A stretch of DNA of 18,804 bases from CAYVKM01 sp964452045 (lineage in GTDB: Bacteria; Calditrichota; Calditrichia; RBG-13-44-9). The stretch is from positions 1-18,804 of the forward strand of contig CAYVKM010000073.1 in NCBI GenBank assembly GCA_964452045.1, given 5' to 3'. The position numbers were made by a program, and so were the translations under genes. This document shows, one piece after another, positions 1 through 8,762 of this stretch (positions within the stretch are counted from its first letter, which is position 1; each line of letters starts with the position of its first letter). The notes below the pieces were generated by a model that was not told the origin of the DNA, did not search any database, and saw only the letters and a list, made by a program, of their open reading frames with translations.

Positions 1-1
1 G

Positions 2-877
2 ATGCTCAAATATTACAGCAAAGGCCTCTACCATAAAATTGACGATTACAATGCATTTTTAATCAGTGGCGGATTGGCATTTTCCCTGTTTACCTGTATT
101 CTCCCCATGATTCTGATCATCTTTTCTTTTATCGGGGTATTACTGGCTATTCCCGGAGTTACCGACCAAATCACCAAACTGATTGATACCTTAATACCCT
201 ACCATAAAACCGCGAATTACATCAAGGATATCATTTTCCAGCGCATTAATGAATTTAAAGTCTTTAAAACAATTTCCGGTACAATTGGCATCCTTGGATT
301 GTTTTTTGCGGCAAGCGGACTATTCAGCAGTATGCGAACCATTCTGAATGCCGTATATGAGGTGAAAGAAACCCGGAATGTGCTTATCGGTAAGCTGCGT
401 GACCTGGGAATGGTTCTTCTGGTGATTGCCTTTTTCTTGCTTCTAATGAGTATTTTGCCGCTCCTGGGAATCATGGTTAATTTTGCTGATAAATTTCAAC
501 TTTTTAACCTGATTCATCTAAGTGAGATTATCAGTTACTTGATATCAATTGCAGTTTCATTTATTTCCTTCATTCTTATCTTTGTCATGTTCGGATTAAT
601 CTATTATCTGATACCATATACAAAATTACCCTTCAAAGTAATCGCATTCAGTGCCTTTTGGGCCAGTCTGCTCTGGAGTATTGCCAAGGAACTGTTTGGT
701 TATTACATTACCCATGCAGCAACGCTCTCCAGGGTTTATGGCGCTTATGTATTCCTGGTGATTTTGGCATTCTGGATTTATTATTCATCTTTTATTTTCA
801 TTGTTGGGGCGGAGATCGGTCAGTTATACCGGGAAAGACAGGAATTAAAACAATCTGAAAAGGACAGGAGTGATTGA
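2..877 (+). CDS. YihY/BrkB-family inner-membrane protein
   Basis: This is a polytopic inner-membrane protein of the YihY/BrkB family (Pfam Virul_fac_BrkB). The family was once called 'ribonuclease BN', a name now considered wrong; its molecular role is unsettled, with transport most often suggested. About six hydrophobic segments are visible, near residues 21-50, 92-108, 135-160, 175-203, 212-232 and 246-272. The family's hallmark C-terminal block is present around residues 246-271 (YGAY, then FWIYYSS, then VGAEI), as is the N-terminal SGGLAFSLFTCILP helix. The tail is short, charged and cytoplasmic. The ATG at position 2 gives 291 residues, close to the family's usual length, but the upstream DNA is outside the window, so a slightly longer protein cannot be excluded. 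The stop lies 2 nt before the corA ATG, so the two are probably co-transcribed and translationally coupled. Confidence 0.85.
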   Translation: MLKYYSKGLYHKIDDYNAFLISGGLAFSLFTCILPMILIIFSFIGVLLAIPGVTDQITKLIDTLIPYHKTANYIKDIIFQRINEFKVFKTISGTIGILGLFFAASGLFSSMRTILNAVYEVKETRNVLIGKLRDLGMVLLVIAFFLLLMSILPLLGIMVNFADKFQLFNLIHLSEIISYLISIAVSFISFILIFVMFGLIYYLIPYTKLPFKVIAFSAFWASLLWSIAKELFGYYITHAATLSRVYGAYVFLVILAFWIYYSSFIFIVGAEIGQLYRERQELKQSEKDRSD

Positions 878-879
878 TC

Positions 880-1986
880 ATGCAATTAAAGATACCCCTA
901 AAAAACGGAAGCAGTCTTTTTATTAATAAATTTATGCGGAAGCGCTCGAAAAAAACCGGTCTCCCGCCCGGAAGTATGGTCCATGTTGGCGAGAAAAAAG
1001 TTGAGCAGGTTAAGCTTTCGGTAATTGATTACGACCAGGATAAAATTGAAAAGCGGGAACTGAAGGAGGTCGAAGAAGCTTTTCCCTTCAAGGACACACC
1101 AACAGTTACCTGGCTGAATGTAACCGGGTTACACGATATTGAGATTCTGGAAAAGATCGGATCCCGCTATAACATCCATCCGCTTATTCTGGAAGATATC
1201 CTGAATACCGATCAGCGTCCGAAAGTTGAAATCGCCGATGATTATATTTTTATTGTAATGAAAATGCTTTCTTATGATTCTGAAAAGCAAGAGATTAATG
1301 CTGAGCAGATCAGTTTAATTCTGGCTGAAAATTATGTGATTACCTTTCAGGAGCGGGAAGGAGATGTTTTTAATCCAGTACGAGAACGTATTGAAAATAG
1401 CAAGGGAAGAATTCGCAAAGTCGGGCCGGACTACCTGACCTATGCCCTTATCGATATCCTGATTGATAACTACTTTCTGGTGCTTGAGCTGATCGGAGAA
1501 CAGATTGAATATCTTGAGGGAAATGTCTTGGAAAATCCAGATCATACCCTGGTTCAAAAAATACAAAGTATGAAACGGGAGTTGATCTTTCTCCGTAAAT
1601 CCACCTGGCCGCTCCGCGAAGTGATCAGCAGTTTAACCAGGGATGAAACGAACCTGATTAAGGAAGCAACCAGTCCCTATTTACGGGATCTTCACGACCA
1701 TACGATTCAGGTAATCGATACAGTAGAGACCTTCCGGGATATGGTTTCCGGAATACTCGACATTTACCTTTCCAGCGTCAGCAACCGGATGAATGAGGTG
1801 ATGAAAGTTCTGACTATCATTGCTACCATTTTTATCCCCTTAACTTTTCTGGCCGGGATATATGGAATGAATTTTGAGTTTATGCCGGAACTAAAATGGC
1901 ACTGGAGTTATCCGGTATTATTGCTGGTGATGATCAGTGTTTTCATTGGAATGCTATTTTATTTTAGAAGAAAGAAGTGGATATGA
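880..1986 (+). CDS. corA: CorA-family magnesium/cobalt transporter
   Basis: CorA-type divalent cation channel, a homopentamer in the inner membrane that takes up Mg2+ (and Co2+/Ni2+). The signature GMN selectivity motif lies at residues 329-331 (YGMNFEFMPE), just after the pore helix TM1 (about 308-327). TM2 (about 345-362) is followed by the typical basic YFRRKKWI C-terminus. The N-terminal two thirds form the cytoplasmic funnel: an alpha/beta part around WLNVTGL and HPLILEDIL, then the long helix around EQIEYLEGNVLENP. I place the start at the ATG at 880 because an AGGAG at 866-870 is 9 nt upstream. The in-frame TTG at 874, which would overlap the yihY stop, is only 3 nt from that site. Length (368 aa) is slightly above average, owing to a basic N-terminal extension (MRKRSKKTG). 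Confidence 0.96.
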   Translation: MQLKIPLKNGSSLFINKFMRKRSKKTGLPPGSMVHVGEKKVEQVKLSVIDYDQDKIEKRELKEVEEAFPFKDTPTVTWLNVTGLHDIEILEKIGSRYNIHPLILEDILNTDQRPKVEIADDYIFIVMKMLSYDSEKQEINAEQISLILAENYVITFQEREGDVFNPVRERIENSKGRIRKVGPDYLTYALIDILIDNYFLVLELIGEQIEYLEGNVLENPDHTLVQKIQSMKRELIFLRKSTWPLREVISSLTRDETNLIKEATSPYLRDLHDHTIQVIDTVETFRDMVSGILDIYLSSVSNRMNEVMKVLTIIATIFIPLTFLAGIYGMNFEFMPELKWHWSYPVLLLVMISVFIGMLFYFRRKKWI

Positions 1987-1992
1987 TCAACC

Positions 1993-2011
1993 ATCTCGAA
2001 TTGTCCGAGAT
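1993..2011 (+). terminator. weak hairpin after corA, possible terminator
   Basis: ATCTCG (1993-1998) and CGAGAT (2006-2011) are perfect 6-bp inverted arms around a 7-nt loop, 7 nt after the corA stop. The nearest T-run (about 2027-2031) lies too far downstream for a classic intrinsic terminator. It could be a weak terminator, an mRNA-end stabiliser or chance. Confidence 0.25.
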
Positions 2012-2051
2012 ATCTTGCCCTTTAAATTTTTGTATTTTCAGTATTGATTAA

Positions 2052-2903
2052 ATGCAGGGCCAAATGATTAAGTATCTGGAAGCAAAGACGAAAAACCTTT
2101 TATTAATCTGGACAATTTCACTTATTCTGGTATTTCTGATCGGGGTTATCGATTATGAAAGCGGTTACGAATACAGCTTTTCTATTTTTTACCTGATCCC
2201 GGTTATCTGGGCCACCTGGAACGCCGGCCGGTGGGGCGGCATTCTGATTTCTATTTTTAGCACCATAACCTGGGTTGAAGCCGACCTTCTGGCCAGGCAT
2301 GTCTATTCCCAGTCCTTTATTCCCTATTGGAATGGACTGGTCAGATTCGGTGTGTTCATCACTGTTGCTCTTTTACTATCCGAATTAAGAAAATCGCTCG
2401 ATCGTGAACGCACCATTGCCCGTACCGATCATTTGACAAAGTCAGCCAACCTGCGCTCTTTTTACGAGGCAGTGGATTCAGAAAAAATCCGGGCCCGGCG
2501 GTACAATCGTCTTTTTACCCTGGCATATCTCGATCTGGACAATTTTAAAATAGTTAACGATCAACTGGGCCATCGCACCGGAGACCTGCTGCTTCAAAAA
2601 GCGGCAGCAACTATGATGGAGCAGGTTCGGCAAACTGATATCGTGGGTCGCCTGGGTGGCGATGAATTTGCCATCCTCTTGCCGGAAACCAATCTTGAAT
2701 CTGCCCGGGACGTCCTGAAAAGACTGCGGGAGAAGATTCTCCAAACCATGCAGGAGAATAACTGGAAGGTGACATTGAGTATGGGAAGCGTCACCTATCG
2801 CAATGTTCCTGATTCAGTGGATGAGATTCTCCGGCAAGCCGACGACTTAATGTATCTGGTAAAAAAAGAGGGAAAAAATGATATTCAGTTCCGGGAGATT
2901 TGA
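2052..2903 (+). CDS. membrane-anchored diguanylate cyclase (GGDEF)
   Basis: Predicted diguanylate cyclase that makes cyclic di-GMP from two GTP. The N-terminal ~112 residues hold about four transmembrane segments (16-32, 42-56, 62-78, 95-111). A short linker with DHLTKSANLRSF leads into the GGDEF domain (about 120-283). The catalytic loop is intact (RLGGDEF, GGDEF at 202-206), as are the Mg2+-binding LDLDNFK block at 160-166 and SMGS at 243-246. R193-x-x-D196, in the usual position upstream of GGDEF, is a complete inhibitory I-site, so product inhibition is expected. There is no separate sensor domain; any signal must come through the membrane part. The start could be 2052 or the ATG at 2064, which has an AGGG (2056-2059) 4 nt upstream. 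Sixty-five nt separate it from corA. Confidence 0.92.
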   Translation: MQGQMIKYLEAKTKNLLLIWTISLILVFLIGVIDYESGYEYSFSIFYLIPVIWATWNAGRWGGILISIFSTITWVEADLLARHVYSQSFIPYWNGLVRFGVFITVALLLSELRKSLDRERTIARTDHLTKSANLRSFYEAVDSEKIRARRYNRLFTLAYLDLDNFKIVNDQLGHRTGDLLLQKAAATMMEQVRQTDIVGRLGGDEFAILLPETNLESARDVLKRLREKILQTMQENNWKVTLSMGSVTYRNVPDSVDEILRQADDLMYLVKKEGKNDIQFREI

Positions 2904-2979
2904 AAAAGTACTTATCACCAAACCAATTTATTCATAAATTGCCCCCCGAAAATATTTATCAGGAGATCGTACCTGTCCG

Positions 2980-3585
2980 ATGCCTCTTTCAGATGTGATG
3001 AATTCCGAACTCTATACCTGGGTAATAATCCCCCTTTTGATTTTTTTCGCCAGAGTGGTTGATGTTTCATTTGGTACCATTCGGATTGTTTATATTTCCC
3101 GGGGAAAGAAAACTATGGCCCCGCTGCTGGCTTTCCTGGAAATAATTGTCTGGCTATTGGCCATCGGTCAGATTTTTAAGAACCTTAACAATGTTGCCTG
3201 CTATCTGGCCTATGCTGCCGGATTTGCCACCGGGAATTTTGTCGGCATCTGGCTGGAGAATAAACTGGCCATCGGCACACAGGTTTTACGGATCATTACC
3301 AGCAAGGACGCCACCAATCTGATTCAAAATCTGCGGGAAGAGGGATACGGATTAACCACTGTTCAGGGAGAAGGTCAGTCCGGACCGGTGAAAATCATTT
3401 TTACCATTATCAAGCGTCGGGACTACTCGCACGTGGTTGAGCTGATTCAAAAACATAATCCTAAAGCATTTTATTCGCTGGAGGATGTCCGGCTGGCTAA
3501 GGAAGGTATTTTCCCGGGATCCACCATGCGGGAAAGAAAATCTAACGGATTTCCCTGGATTCGTATGGACCGGAAAGGGAAGTGA
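2980..3585 (+). CDS. DUF2179 / UPF0316 membrane protein
   Basis: Member of the UPF0316 family: a three-helix membrane domain (DUF5698-like) followed by a cytoplasmic DUF2179 domain. TM segments are near residues 12-32, 45-65 and 72-92. The family signature RVVDVSFGTIRIVYISRGKK spans about 25-44. The DUF2179 part (about 103-185) contains the predicted beta-alpha-beta pattern GYGLTTVQGEG ... VKIIFTIIKRRD. No biochemical function is established for the family, so none is assigned. The basic tail (RERKSNGFPWIRMDRKGK) is probably cytoplasmic. An AGGAG at 2961-2965 is 14 nt before the ATG at 2980, rather far, and an alternative in-frame ATG is at 2998. It follows the GGDEF gene by 76 nt on the same strand. 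Confidence 0.85.
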   Translation: MPLSDVMNSELYTWVIIPLLIFFARVVDVSFGTIRIVYISRGKKTMAPLLAFLEIIVWLLAIGQIFKNLNNVACYLAYAAGFATGNFVGIWLENKLAIGTQVLRIITSKDATNLIQNLREEGYGLTTVQGEGQSGPVKIIFTIIKRRDYSHVVELIQKHNPKAFYSLEDVRLAKEGIFPGSTMRERKSNGFPWIRMDRKGK

Positions 3586-3685
3586 AGTATTCTAATCGGG
3601 AAGTAATGTTAAAAAATGTTATCATAGCACATTCAAGACATTTGTCAGGAATGTGGCAAACTCCTTCCCTGGGTCTATCCACACA

Positions 3686-3723
3686 CATGGAGATTGCTTC
3701 GCCTTCCATGGCTCGCAAAGACA
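3686..3723. repeat. possible diverged copy of a dispersed intergenic repeat
   Basis: The segment AGATTGCTTCG (3691-3701) ... GCTCGCAAAGAC (3711-3722) resembles the short 'TCATTGCGAGC...GAAGCAATCTC' element that I recall being scattered between genes in many draft bacterial genomes. It contains 6-bp inverted arms CATGGA (3686-3691) and TCCATG (3705-3710). Only one copy is in the window, so repeat status rests on recalled similarity. The rest of the 211-nt gap (3586-3796) has no convincing ORF or terminator. Confidence 0.35.
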
Positions 3724-3796
3724 TTTTTAGGCAGGACTAACCATTCCTCGTATTCCATTTTTATTTTAACAAAATATGCTTTAAATTCAGCCAGAC

Positions 3797-4714
3797 ATGG
3801 ACAAATTTATCCAGTGGATTGAACATTTTACCGGCTTGGGACCAGCCGTACAGACAAAACTGCTCTCCTCGTTTCTGATTATTCTGGTGCTGGGTCTGCT
3901 TCGGGCGATTACCCTGCGAATCATCTGGCGGCGGACTGAGGACGTCCAGACACGTTACCGCTGGCAAAAAACGGCTACCTATGTTACGGTGATTATTGGC
4001 TTCTTTCTGGTCCTGAGGGTCTGGTTTGCCGGAATACAGTCTCTTGCCACATTTTTCGGATTAATCACTGCCGGTCTGGCCATTGCCTTAAAAGACCTGG
4101 TCACCAGTCTGGCAGGCTGGGTGTTCCTGCTCTGGCGCCGGCCGTTTGTAGTGGGAGACCGGATTCAGATCAGCAATTTCCGTGGTGACGTCATCGATAT
4201 CCGGGTATTCAAATTCAGCCTGATTGAGATTGGAAACTGGGTGGATGCTGAACAGAGTACGGGACGTATAATTCATGTGCCAAACCATTTAATTTTCACT
4301 GAAGCCCTGGCCAATTACAATCAGGGCTTCCCCTATATCTGGCATGAAATACCGGTATTAATTACTTTTGAGAGCAACTGGGAAAAGGCCAAAAAAATGT
4401 TATTTGAAATTGCTCAGACCAGTAGCCATCAATTTTCAGAAGCAGCCGCAAAAAGGATTAAAGAGGCCAGTAAAAAATTTATGGTGTTTTATACCACCCT
4501 TACTCCCACGGTTTATACCACTGTAAAAGACAGTGGAGTGCTTTTAACCATTCGCTACATGACCGAACCGCGTAAAAGGCGGGGCAGCGAAGAGGAAATC
4601 TGGGAAGCCATTCTCACCAGATTCGGTAAATGCAACGACATTGATTTTGCCTACCCGACCCAGCGATTTTATGATAATCTGCAGGAAGGGAAAAAGGGTA
4701 CCAAACCGCAATAA
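3797..4714 (+). CDS. MscS-family small-conductance mechanosensitive channel
   Basis: Mechanosensitive channel of the MscS family, which releases solutes on hypo-osmotic shock. The core is three TM helices (about 22-42, 60-78, 82-113). The pore-lining TM3 is rich in Gly and Ala (TFFGLITAGLAIALKDLVTSLAGWVF), followed by the conserved RPFVVGDRI at 115-123 at the start of the beta domain and VPNHLIF at 161-167 (the family's 'PN' motif). The C-terminal alpha/beta cytoplasmic cage runs to about 295, ending with a Gly/Lys tail. Length (305 aa) is close to E. coli MscS (286). No clear Shine-Dalgarno precedes the ATG at 3797. The gene converges on the tolC-family gene, with 31 nt between the stop codons and no obvious terminator there. 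Confidence 0.93.
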   Translation: MDKFIQWIEHFTGLGPAVQTKLLSSFLIILVLGLLRAITLRIIWRRTEDVQTRYRWQKTATYVTVIIGFFLVLRVWFAGIQSLATFFGLITAGLAIALKDLVTSLAGWVFLLWRRPFVVGDRIQISNFRGDVIDIRVFKFSLIEIGNWVDAEQSTGRIIHVPNHLIFTEALANYNQGFPYIWHEIPVLITFESNWEKAKKMLFEIAQTSSHQFSEAAAKRIKEASKKFMVFYTTLTPTVYTTVKDSGVLLTIRYMTEPRKRRGSEEEIWEAILTRFGKCNDIDFAYPTQRFYDNLQEGKKGTKPQ

Positions 4715-4745
4715 AAGTTATCTACCTTTATAAAATTATCCAAAA

Positions 4746-6056
4746 TTACCAGGGTTGCTCACCAATCGCCCGGTCCAGAGTATAACGGCTGATCGCATAA
4801 TCATACTGCGCTTTCAGATAAATAAACTGGGCCTGGGTTAGCAGGGTTTGCGCATCCAGAAGTTCCAGGTTGGAGATAACCCCGATAGCATACTGGGTCT
4901 CGGCCATGCTCCTGGCCTGCCGGGACTGATCCAACTGTACTTTACTGGTTTGTATTTTATTTAGGCTGGTCCGGACATCACTCAAAGCCTGCTGCACTTG
5001 GGAGACAATCAGATTGCGGGTATCTTCCAGTTGTGATCCGGAAGCACGGTAGTCAGCTTCTGCTTCCGCTTTTTTATAGTGGGTTTGAAATCCCTCGAAA
5101 ACCGGGATTTGCAATTGCAGGCCAGCAACCCAGTTTCCCCGCAGCGCATTCAGATTGGGGATATAACCGTTTTTTACCCCATAGGCCAGGTTCAGATTTA
5201 GCAGGGGCATTTTCCCTTTTGCCGCCAGGCTGCGGCGCAGATCGGCTGAAGCCCGGGCATCCAAGGCCAGCTTATATTCCGGTCTTTGTTTCTCGGCCAG
5301 AATGATTAACGAATCCTCCTCAATGGAAATTGAAGAAACAGGAATCGTCCCCCTTAAATTGAGTGTGGTGTCTTCCGGGACAGCCATTAATTGACGTAAG
5401 ATGATTTCCTGTTTTTGCAGGGAATTTTGGACTTCCTCCAGCTGGCTCCTGGCGGCAGCAACCCGGACCTGGGTGGTTAAAACATCATATTCAATAGCCG
5501 TTCCGGCCTTTACTTTTTTCCAGGTGACTTCCAGGTGCTGTTTAAGATCAAAGATCTCCTGATTGACCACACTGATATTTTTCTGTAAAAAAAGAATACT
5601 GTAGAAGGTAAGAATGGAGCGATATGCCAGATCGGATTTGAGGGTTTCCATATTATCCCGGGTTAGTTTTACTCCGGATTCGGCTAGTTCAACTGCTTGT
5701 CCCCGGCGTCCGAAATCGTATAAAAGTTGATTAAGCCCCAGGTGGGCGTCATAATTATTTTCCGGGAACAGGGCAAAACTGCCTAAATCAGGTATGGTAA
5801 GTTCCGGTACCGGACCGACACGTGAATATAATGCTTCCCCGGTTACAGTGGGATACATGGAACTCCGGCTCTGCCCCACCCGGGCCCGGGAAGCTTCAAC
5901 TCCCTGCTCTGCTTTCTGTATTGCCGGATTGTTTTGAAGTACCAGGTTCACCACCTGGTCTACAGTCAATGAATCTGAAACCGCATTCTGGGCAGGTAAA
6001 GAGTAACTCCATACCATTAAGAGTATCCAGATCAAAGTGACATTTCTAAATTTCAT
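4746..6056 (-). CDS. TolC-family outer-membrane efflux protein
   Basis: Outer-membrane channel of the TolC/OEP family, which would complete the EmrAB-type pump encoded just upstream. I place the start at 6056 (MKFRNVTLIWILLMVW...): this gives a clean Sec signal peptide with likely cleavage near SLPAQ-N, and a GAGG lies about 6 nt upstream. A longer frame to 6110 would add 18 residues before the signal peptide and overlap the MFS gene. The mature protein shows the two-fold OEP repeat: first half LTVDQVVNLVLQNNPAI ... QLLYDFGRRGQAVELAESGV, second half LQIPVFEGFQTHYKKAEAEA ... IGVISNLELLDAQTLLTQAQ. Both halves carry long helical segments. There is no lipobox cysteine. Its 436 residues are typical. 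It lies 25 nt after the MFS stop, so it is part of the same operon. Confidence 0.93.
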   Translation of the reverse strand: MKFRNVTLIWILLMVWSYSLPAQNAVSDSLTVDQVVNLVLQNNPAIQKAEQGVEASRARVGQSRSSMYPTVTGEALYSRVGPVPELTIPDLGSFALFPENNYDAHLGLNQLLYDFGRRGQAVELAESGVKLTRDNMETLKSDLAYRSILTFYSILFLQKNISVVNQEIFDLKQHLEVTWKKVKAGTAIEYDVLTTQVRVAAARSQLEEVQNSLQKQEIILRQLMAVPEDTTLNLRGTIPVSSISIEEDSLIILAEKQRPEYKLALDARASADLRRSLAAKGKMPLLNLNLAYGVKNGYIPNLNALRGNWVAGLQLQIPVFEGFQTHYKKAEAEADYRASGSQLEDTRNLIVSQVQQALSDVRTSLNKIQTSKVQLDQSRQARSMAETQYAIGVISNLELLDAQTLLTQAQFIYLKAQYDYAISRYTLDRAIGEQPW

Positions 6057-6081
6057 TCTCAACCTCATTTCAAAATTTTTA

Positions 6082-7698
6082 TCATTCCAGAGATGCCATC
6101 CCTCGTCCATTTTTTTTCAGATGGCTACGCAGAAAAAACACGGGGATTACACTGACAATAAGAATAAAAGACGCAATCAGGAAAACATCGTCCACTGCCT
6201 GAATAAAGGCTTGCTGCTGAACAAATGCCGCAATAAGTCCCTGCGCCCGGGCAATGGAATCACTAATCGTCCCGCCAATGGCCTGAGAAACAAAATACTG
6301 CAACCGCATCATGGTTTGCTTAAAGGTTTCGGAATACTGGTTCAATTGTTCAGCGTAATTCTGACCGTGAAATATCGTCCGCTGAGTTAAAATAGTACCA
6401 AAGATAGCCACGCCGAAACTACCGCCCACCTGCCGGATGACATTGATCAATCCCGAAGCCTGAGCCATTTTCTGGTTGGAGATATCCGAAATGGCAATCG
6501 TAGTGAGGGGTGAAAATATCAAGGCCATGGCTATTCCCCGGATATACAAGGGAAGCATGATCTGAGCATGCATGGAAAAGAGGGATAAAAAGCTAAACTT
6601 GTAAAGGGTGAATGCCATCAAACTGAGACCAACGATCACCGGAACTTTAGCGCTGAACTTATCCGTAATAACTCCGGCAATTGGAGAAGTTATACCCAGC
6701 AGGATTCCCACCGGCAAAAACACCAGACCGGCCTGCAATGGGGTGTAACCCAATGAATTCTGCAAATATATGGGGAGTAAGAAATTGCTGCCAAACATTC
6801 CCAGTCCGAAAATAAAAAGGATAAGATTACTGACCGAGAAGTTAAAATTCCGGAAAAGCCCTAATTCTATCAGCGGATGTTTTACTGTAAACTCCGCCAT
6901 AATAAATGCCACCAGGCCCACTGCCGAAAAGGCAAAACAGGTAAGAATAAAATTGGAAGTCCAGCCCCCGGTATTCCAGGCGGAATTCCCGTTGGATAGT
7001 GCCAGCAAAAGTGTAGTCAGAAAAGTAGCCAAGGAGAGGAAACCAATAATATCGAAAGAGCGGGTGTCTTCGGATTTATATTCCCGAAGGATAATGGCAG
7101 ATGCCAAAACGCCAGCCATTCCGATGGGTACATTTATATCAAAGATAGTATGCCAGGAATAATTATCGATCAGGTAACCTCCGATGGTTGGTCCCAAGGA
7201 AACCGAAGCAGAAGCGGAGATAGCCCAGAATCCTAAAGCAACACCCCTTTTTTCCGGAGGAAATTCCCTTGTGATAATGGCCATACCAACCGGCATCAGA
7301 AATCCGGCGCCCGCGCCCTGGATGACCCGGAAGGCAATCAGGATATTAAACGACCAGGCCAGGCTGGAAAGGAAAGAACCAAGGGTAAATAGGAACAGAG
7401 CAAAAATAAAAATTTTTTTATATCCCATGTGGTCGGCAAACCAACCAGACGAAGGCAGCATCACCCCAAAAATAAGCAGATAAGCGGTCAGGATCCACTC
7501 CACCGTATCCACTGATACTCCGAAAGTCGCCATCAATTTGGGTAAAGCGACATTAACAACGGTGGCATCCAGTACAGCCATAAAAGTGCCAACCATCACT
7601 GAGGCCAGTACCAGCCAGCGATAGACGTCATTTCTCGGATTAAGCTGAGGAATCCGTTCGATCAACCGCTCCCGGAATTGTGACCATTTTGCCGGCAT
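6082..7698 (-). CDS. emrB: EmrB/QacA (DHA2) family multidrug MFS transporter
   Basis: Proton-driven drug exporter of the major facilitator superfamily, 14-TM DHA2 subfamily (EmrB type). The DHA2 motif LDATVVNVALP lies about residues 43-53 in TM1, followed by WILTAYLL in TM2. GPTIGGYL in TM5 is antiporter motif C. The loop motif DHMGYKKIF (motif A, G-x-x-x-D-x-x-G type) follows TM2. At 538 residues with hydrophobic segments throughout, length and layout fit EmrB. Its ATG overlaps the adaptor gene's stop by 1 nt (TGATG), strong evidence of translational coupling. In E. coli EmrB works with EmrA and TolC to export hydrophobic drugs and uncouplers across both membranes. The substrate here cannot be predicted. 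Confidence 0.95.
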   Translation of the reverse strand: MPAKWSQFRERLIERIPQLNPRNDVYRWLVLASVMVGTFMAVLDATVVNVALPKLMATFGVSVDTVEWILTAYLLIFGVMLPSSGWFADHMGYKKIFIFALFLFTLGSFLSSLAWSFNILIAFRVIQGAGAGFLMPVGMAIITREFPPEKRGVALGFWAISASASVSLGPTIGGYLIDNYSWHTIFDINVPIGMAGVLASAIILREYKSEDTRSFDIIGFLSLATFLTTLLLALSNGNSAWNTGGWTSNFILTCFAFSAVGLVAFIMAEFTVKHPLIELGLFRNFNFSVSNLILFIFGLGMFGSNFLLPIYLQNSLGYTPLQAGLVFLPVGILLGITSPIAGVITDKFSAKVPVIVGLSLMAFTLYKFSFLSLFSMHAQIMLPLYIRGIAMALIFSPLTTIAISDISNQKMAQASGLINVIRQVGGSFGVAIFGTILTQRTIFHGQNYAEQLNQYSETFKQTMMRLQYFVSQAIGGTISDSIARAQGLIAAFVQQQAFIQAVDDVFLIASFILIVSVIPVFFLRSHLKKNGRGMASLE

Positions 7699-8684
7699 CA
7701 GTTGCTGCTCCCGATTTTGGGAATCTTCACGGTGACTGACATTCCGGGTAAAAGCAGAAGTGGGCCTTTATTTTTCTTATCGTTAACATTTAACGAGATT
7801 TTTATCGGAACGCGCTGGGTGACCTTAGTAAAGTTACCGGAAGCATTATTCGGCGGTATTAAGGAAAATTTTGAGGCAGCTGCTGCAGGCAGATTAATCA
7901 CTTTCCCGGAAAATTTCTGTCCGCTATATGCATCTACCGATATTTCCACCGGAGCATCCATTCGGATTTCTGCAAGCTTGGTTTCTTCGAAATTGGCAGT
8001 AATCCAGACATCCAATGGATCGTAAACCGTAAAAATAGGTTGCGCTGGTTGAACCACGTCACCTGCGATAGCCCACCTCTTGGCCACCACACCGTTCATT
8101 GGCGCATATATCCGGGTATTCTGTATCTGGGTTTGAATCACATCCACAGCAGCCCGAGACCGTTTTATTTCAGCCATGGCAATCGCTTGCTGTGCCTTAG
8201 CCATTTCCAGGGCTTGCCGGGCATGATCGTATTTTTCAGGGGACAATATTTTCTCCTTGAATTGCAGGACCGCTCGCTCGAAATCCTGCTGTGCCAGACT
8301 GACGTTTACTTTGGCCAGGGCTGCATTCTGTCTGGCATAATCCAGACTGGCTAAGGCCTGAGCCATCTGGGCGTGTAAATCAGTACTGTCCAACTGAACC
8401 AGCAATTGACCCTGTTGGACCGTATCCCCTTCATCAACCGTCAATTGGGTGATCCGTCCTAAAATCTTGGCGCTGATAGAGATCCGGTTTCCTTCAATGT
8501 AGGCATCGTCGGTTGAGACATATCCCCGCAAAAAGAAATACCAGTAGACAAAAATCCCCACACCGATGATAATTAAAACAAGTAATAAAATCAGCCATTT
8601 TGTGTATGGTGATTTTTTTGGCTTCTCTTTTGAGGGGGTTTGCCGGTCCTCGCCACCTTTTCCTTCAGACATTCCATTACTCAT
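7698..8684 (-). CDS. emrA: EmrA/HlyD-family periplasmic adaptor (membrane fusion protein)
   Basis: Adaptor subunit linking the EmrB-type pump to the TolC-family channel. A charged cytoplasmic N-terminus is followed by one TM helix (about 29-51) and the EmrA signature STDDAYIEGN (about 57-66). Next come a lipoyl/barrel-sandwich half (GRITQLTVDEGDTVQQGQLLVQLD), a coiled-coil hairpin (about 100-175, Ala/Gln-rich), the second lipoyl half (YAPMNGVVAKRWAIAGDVVQPAQPIFTV) and a beta-barrel region ending VTVKIPKIGSSN. I choose the ATG at 8684 because GGAG (minus strand, 8694-8691) is 6 nt upstream. The in-frame ATG at 8696 has no comparable site. It is the first gene of the operon. No regulator gene (TetR/MarR) lies next to it, so control is unknown. 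Confidence 0.94.
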   Translation of the reverse strand: MSNGMSEGKGGEDRQTPSKEKPKKSPYTKWLILLLVLIIIGVGIFVYWYFFLRGYVSTDDAYIEGNRISISAKILGRITQLTVDEGDTVQQGQLLVQLDSTDLHAQMAQALASLDYARQNAALAKVNVSLAQQDFERAVLQFKEKILSPEKYDHARQALEMAKAQQAIAMAEIKRSRAAVDVIQTQIQNTRIYAPMNGVVAKRWAIAGDVVQPAQPIFTVYDPLDVWITANFEETKLAEIRMDAPVEISVDAYSGQKFSGKVINLPAAAASKFSLIPPNNASGNFTKVTQRVPIKISLNVNDKKNKGPLLLLPGMSVTVKIPKIGSSN

Positions 8685-8762
8685 ATTTTTCTCCATTAAG
8701 AAGTTCCCATTTTATCCAATCCAAAAGTCTCTCTGTTATAAAGATAAAATTGCTAAAGCAGA

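Noticed and set aside
2..877. Ribonuclease BN activity for the YihY-family gene
   Set aside because: That name came from a historical misassignment; the protein is an integral membrane protein without nuclease motifs.
3542..3724. 60-codon minus-strand frame in the DUF2179-MscS gap
   Set aside because: It overlaps the end of the DUF2179 gene and runs through the repeat-like segment, with no ribosome site and no family-like sequence.
6057..6110. Longer N-terminus for the TolC-family protein
   Set aside because: It would put 18 residues before the signal peptide and overlap the MFS gene; the ATG at 6056 has a GAGG upstream.
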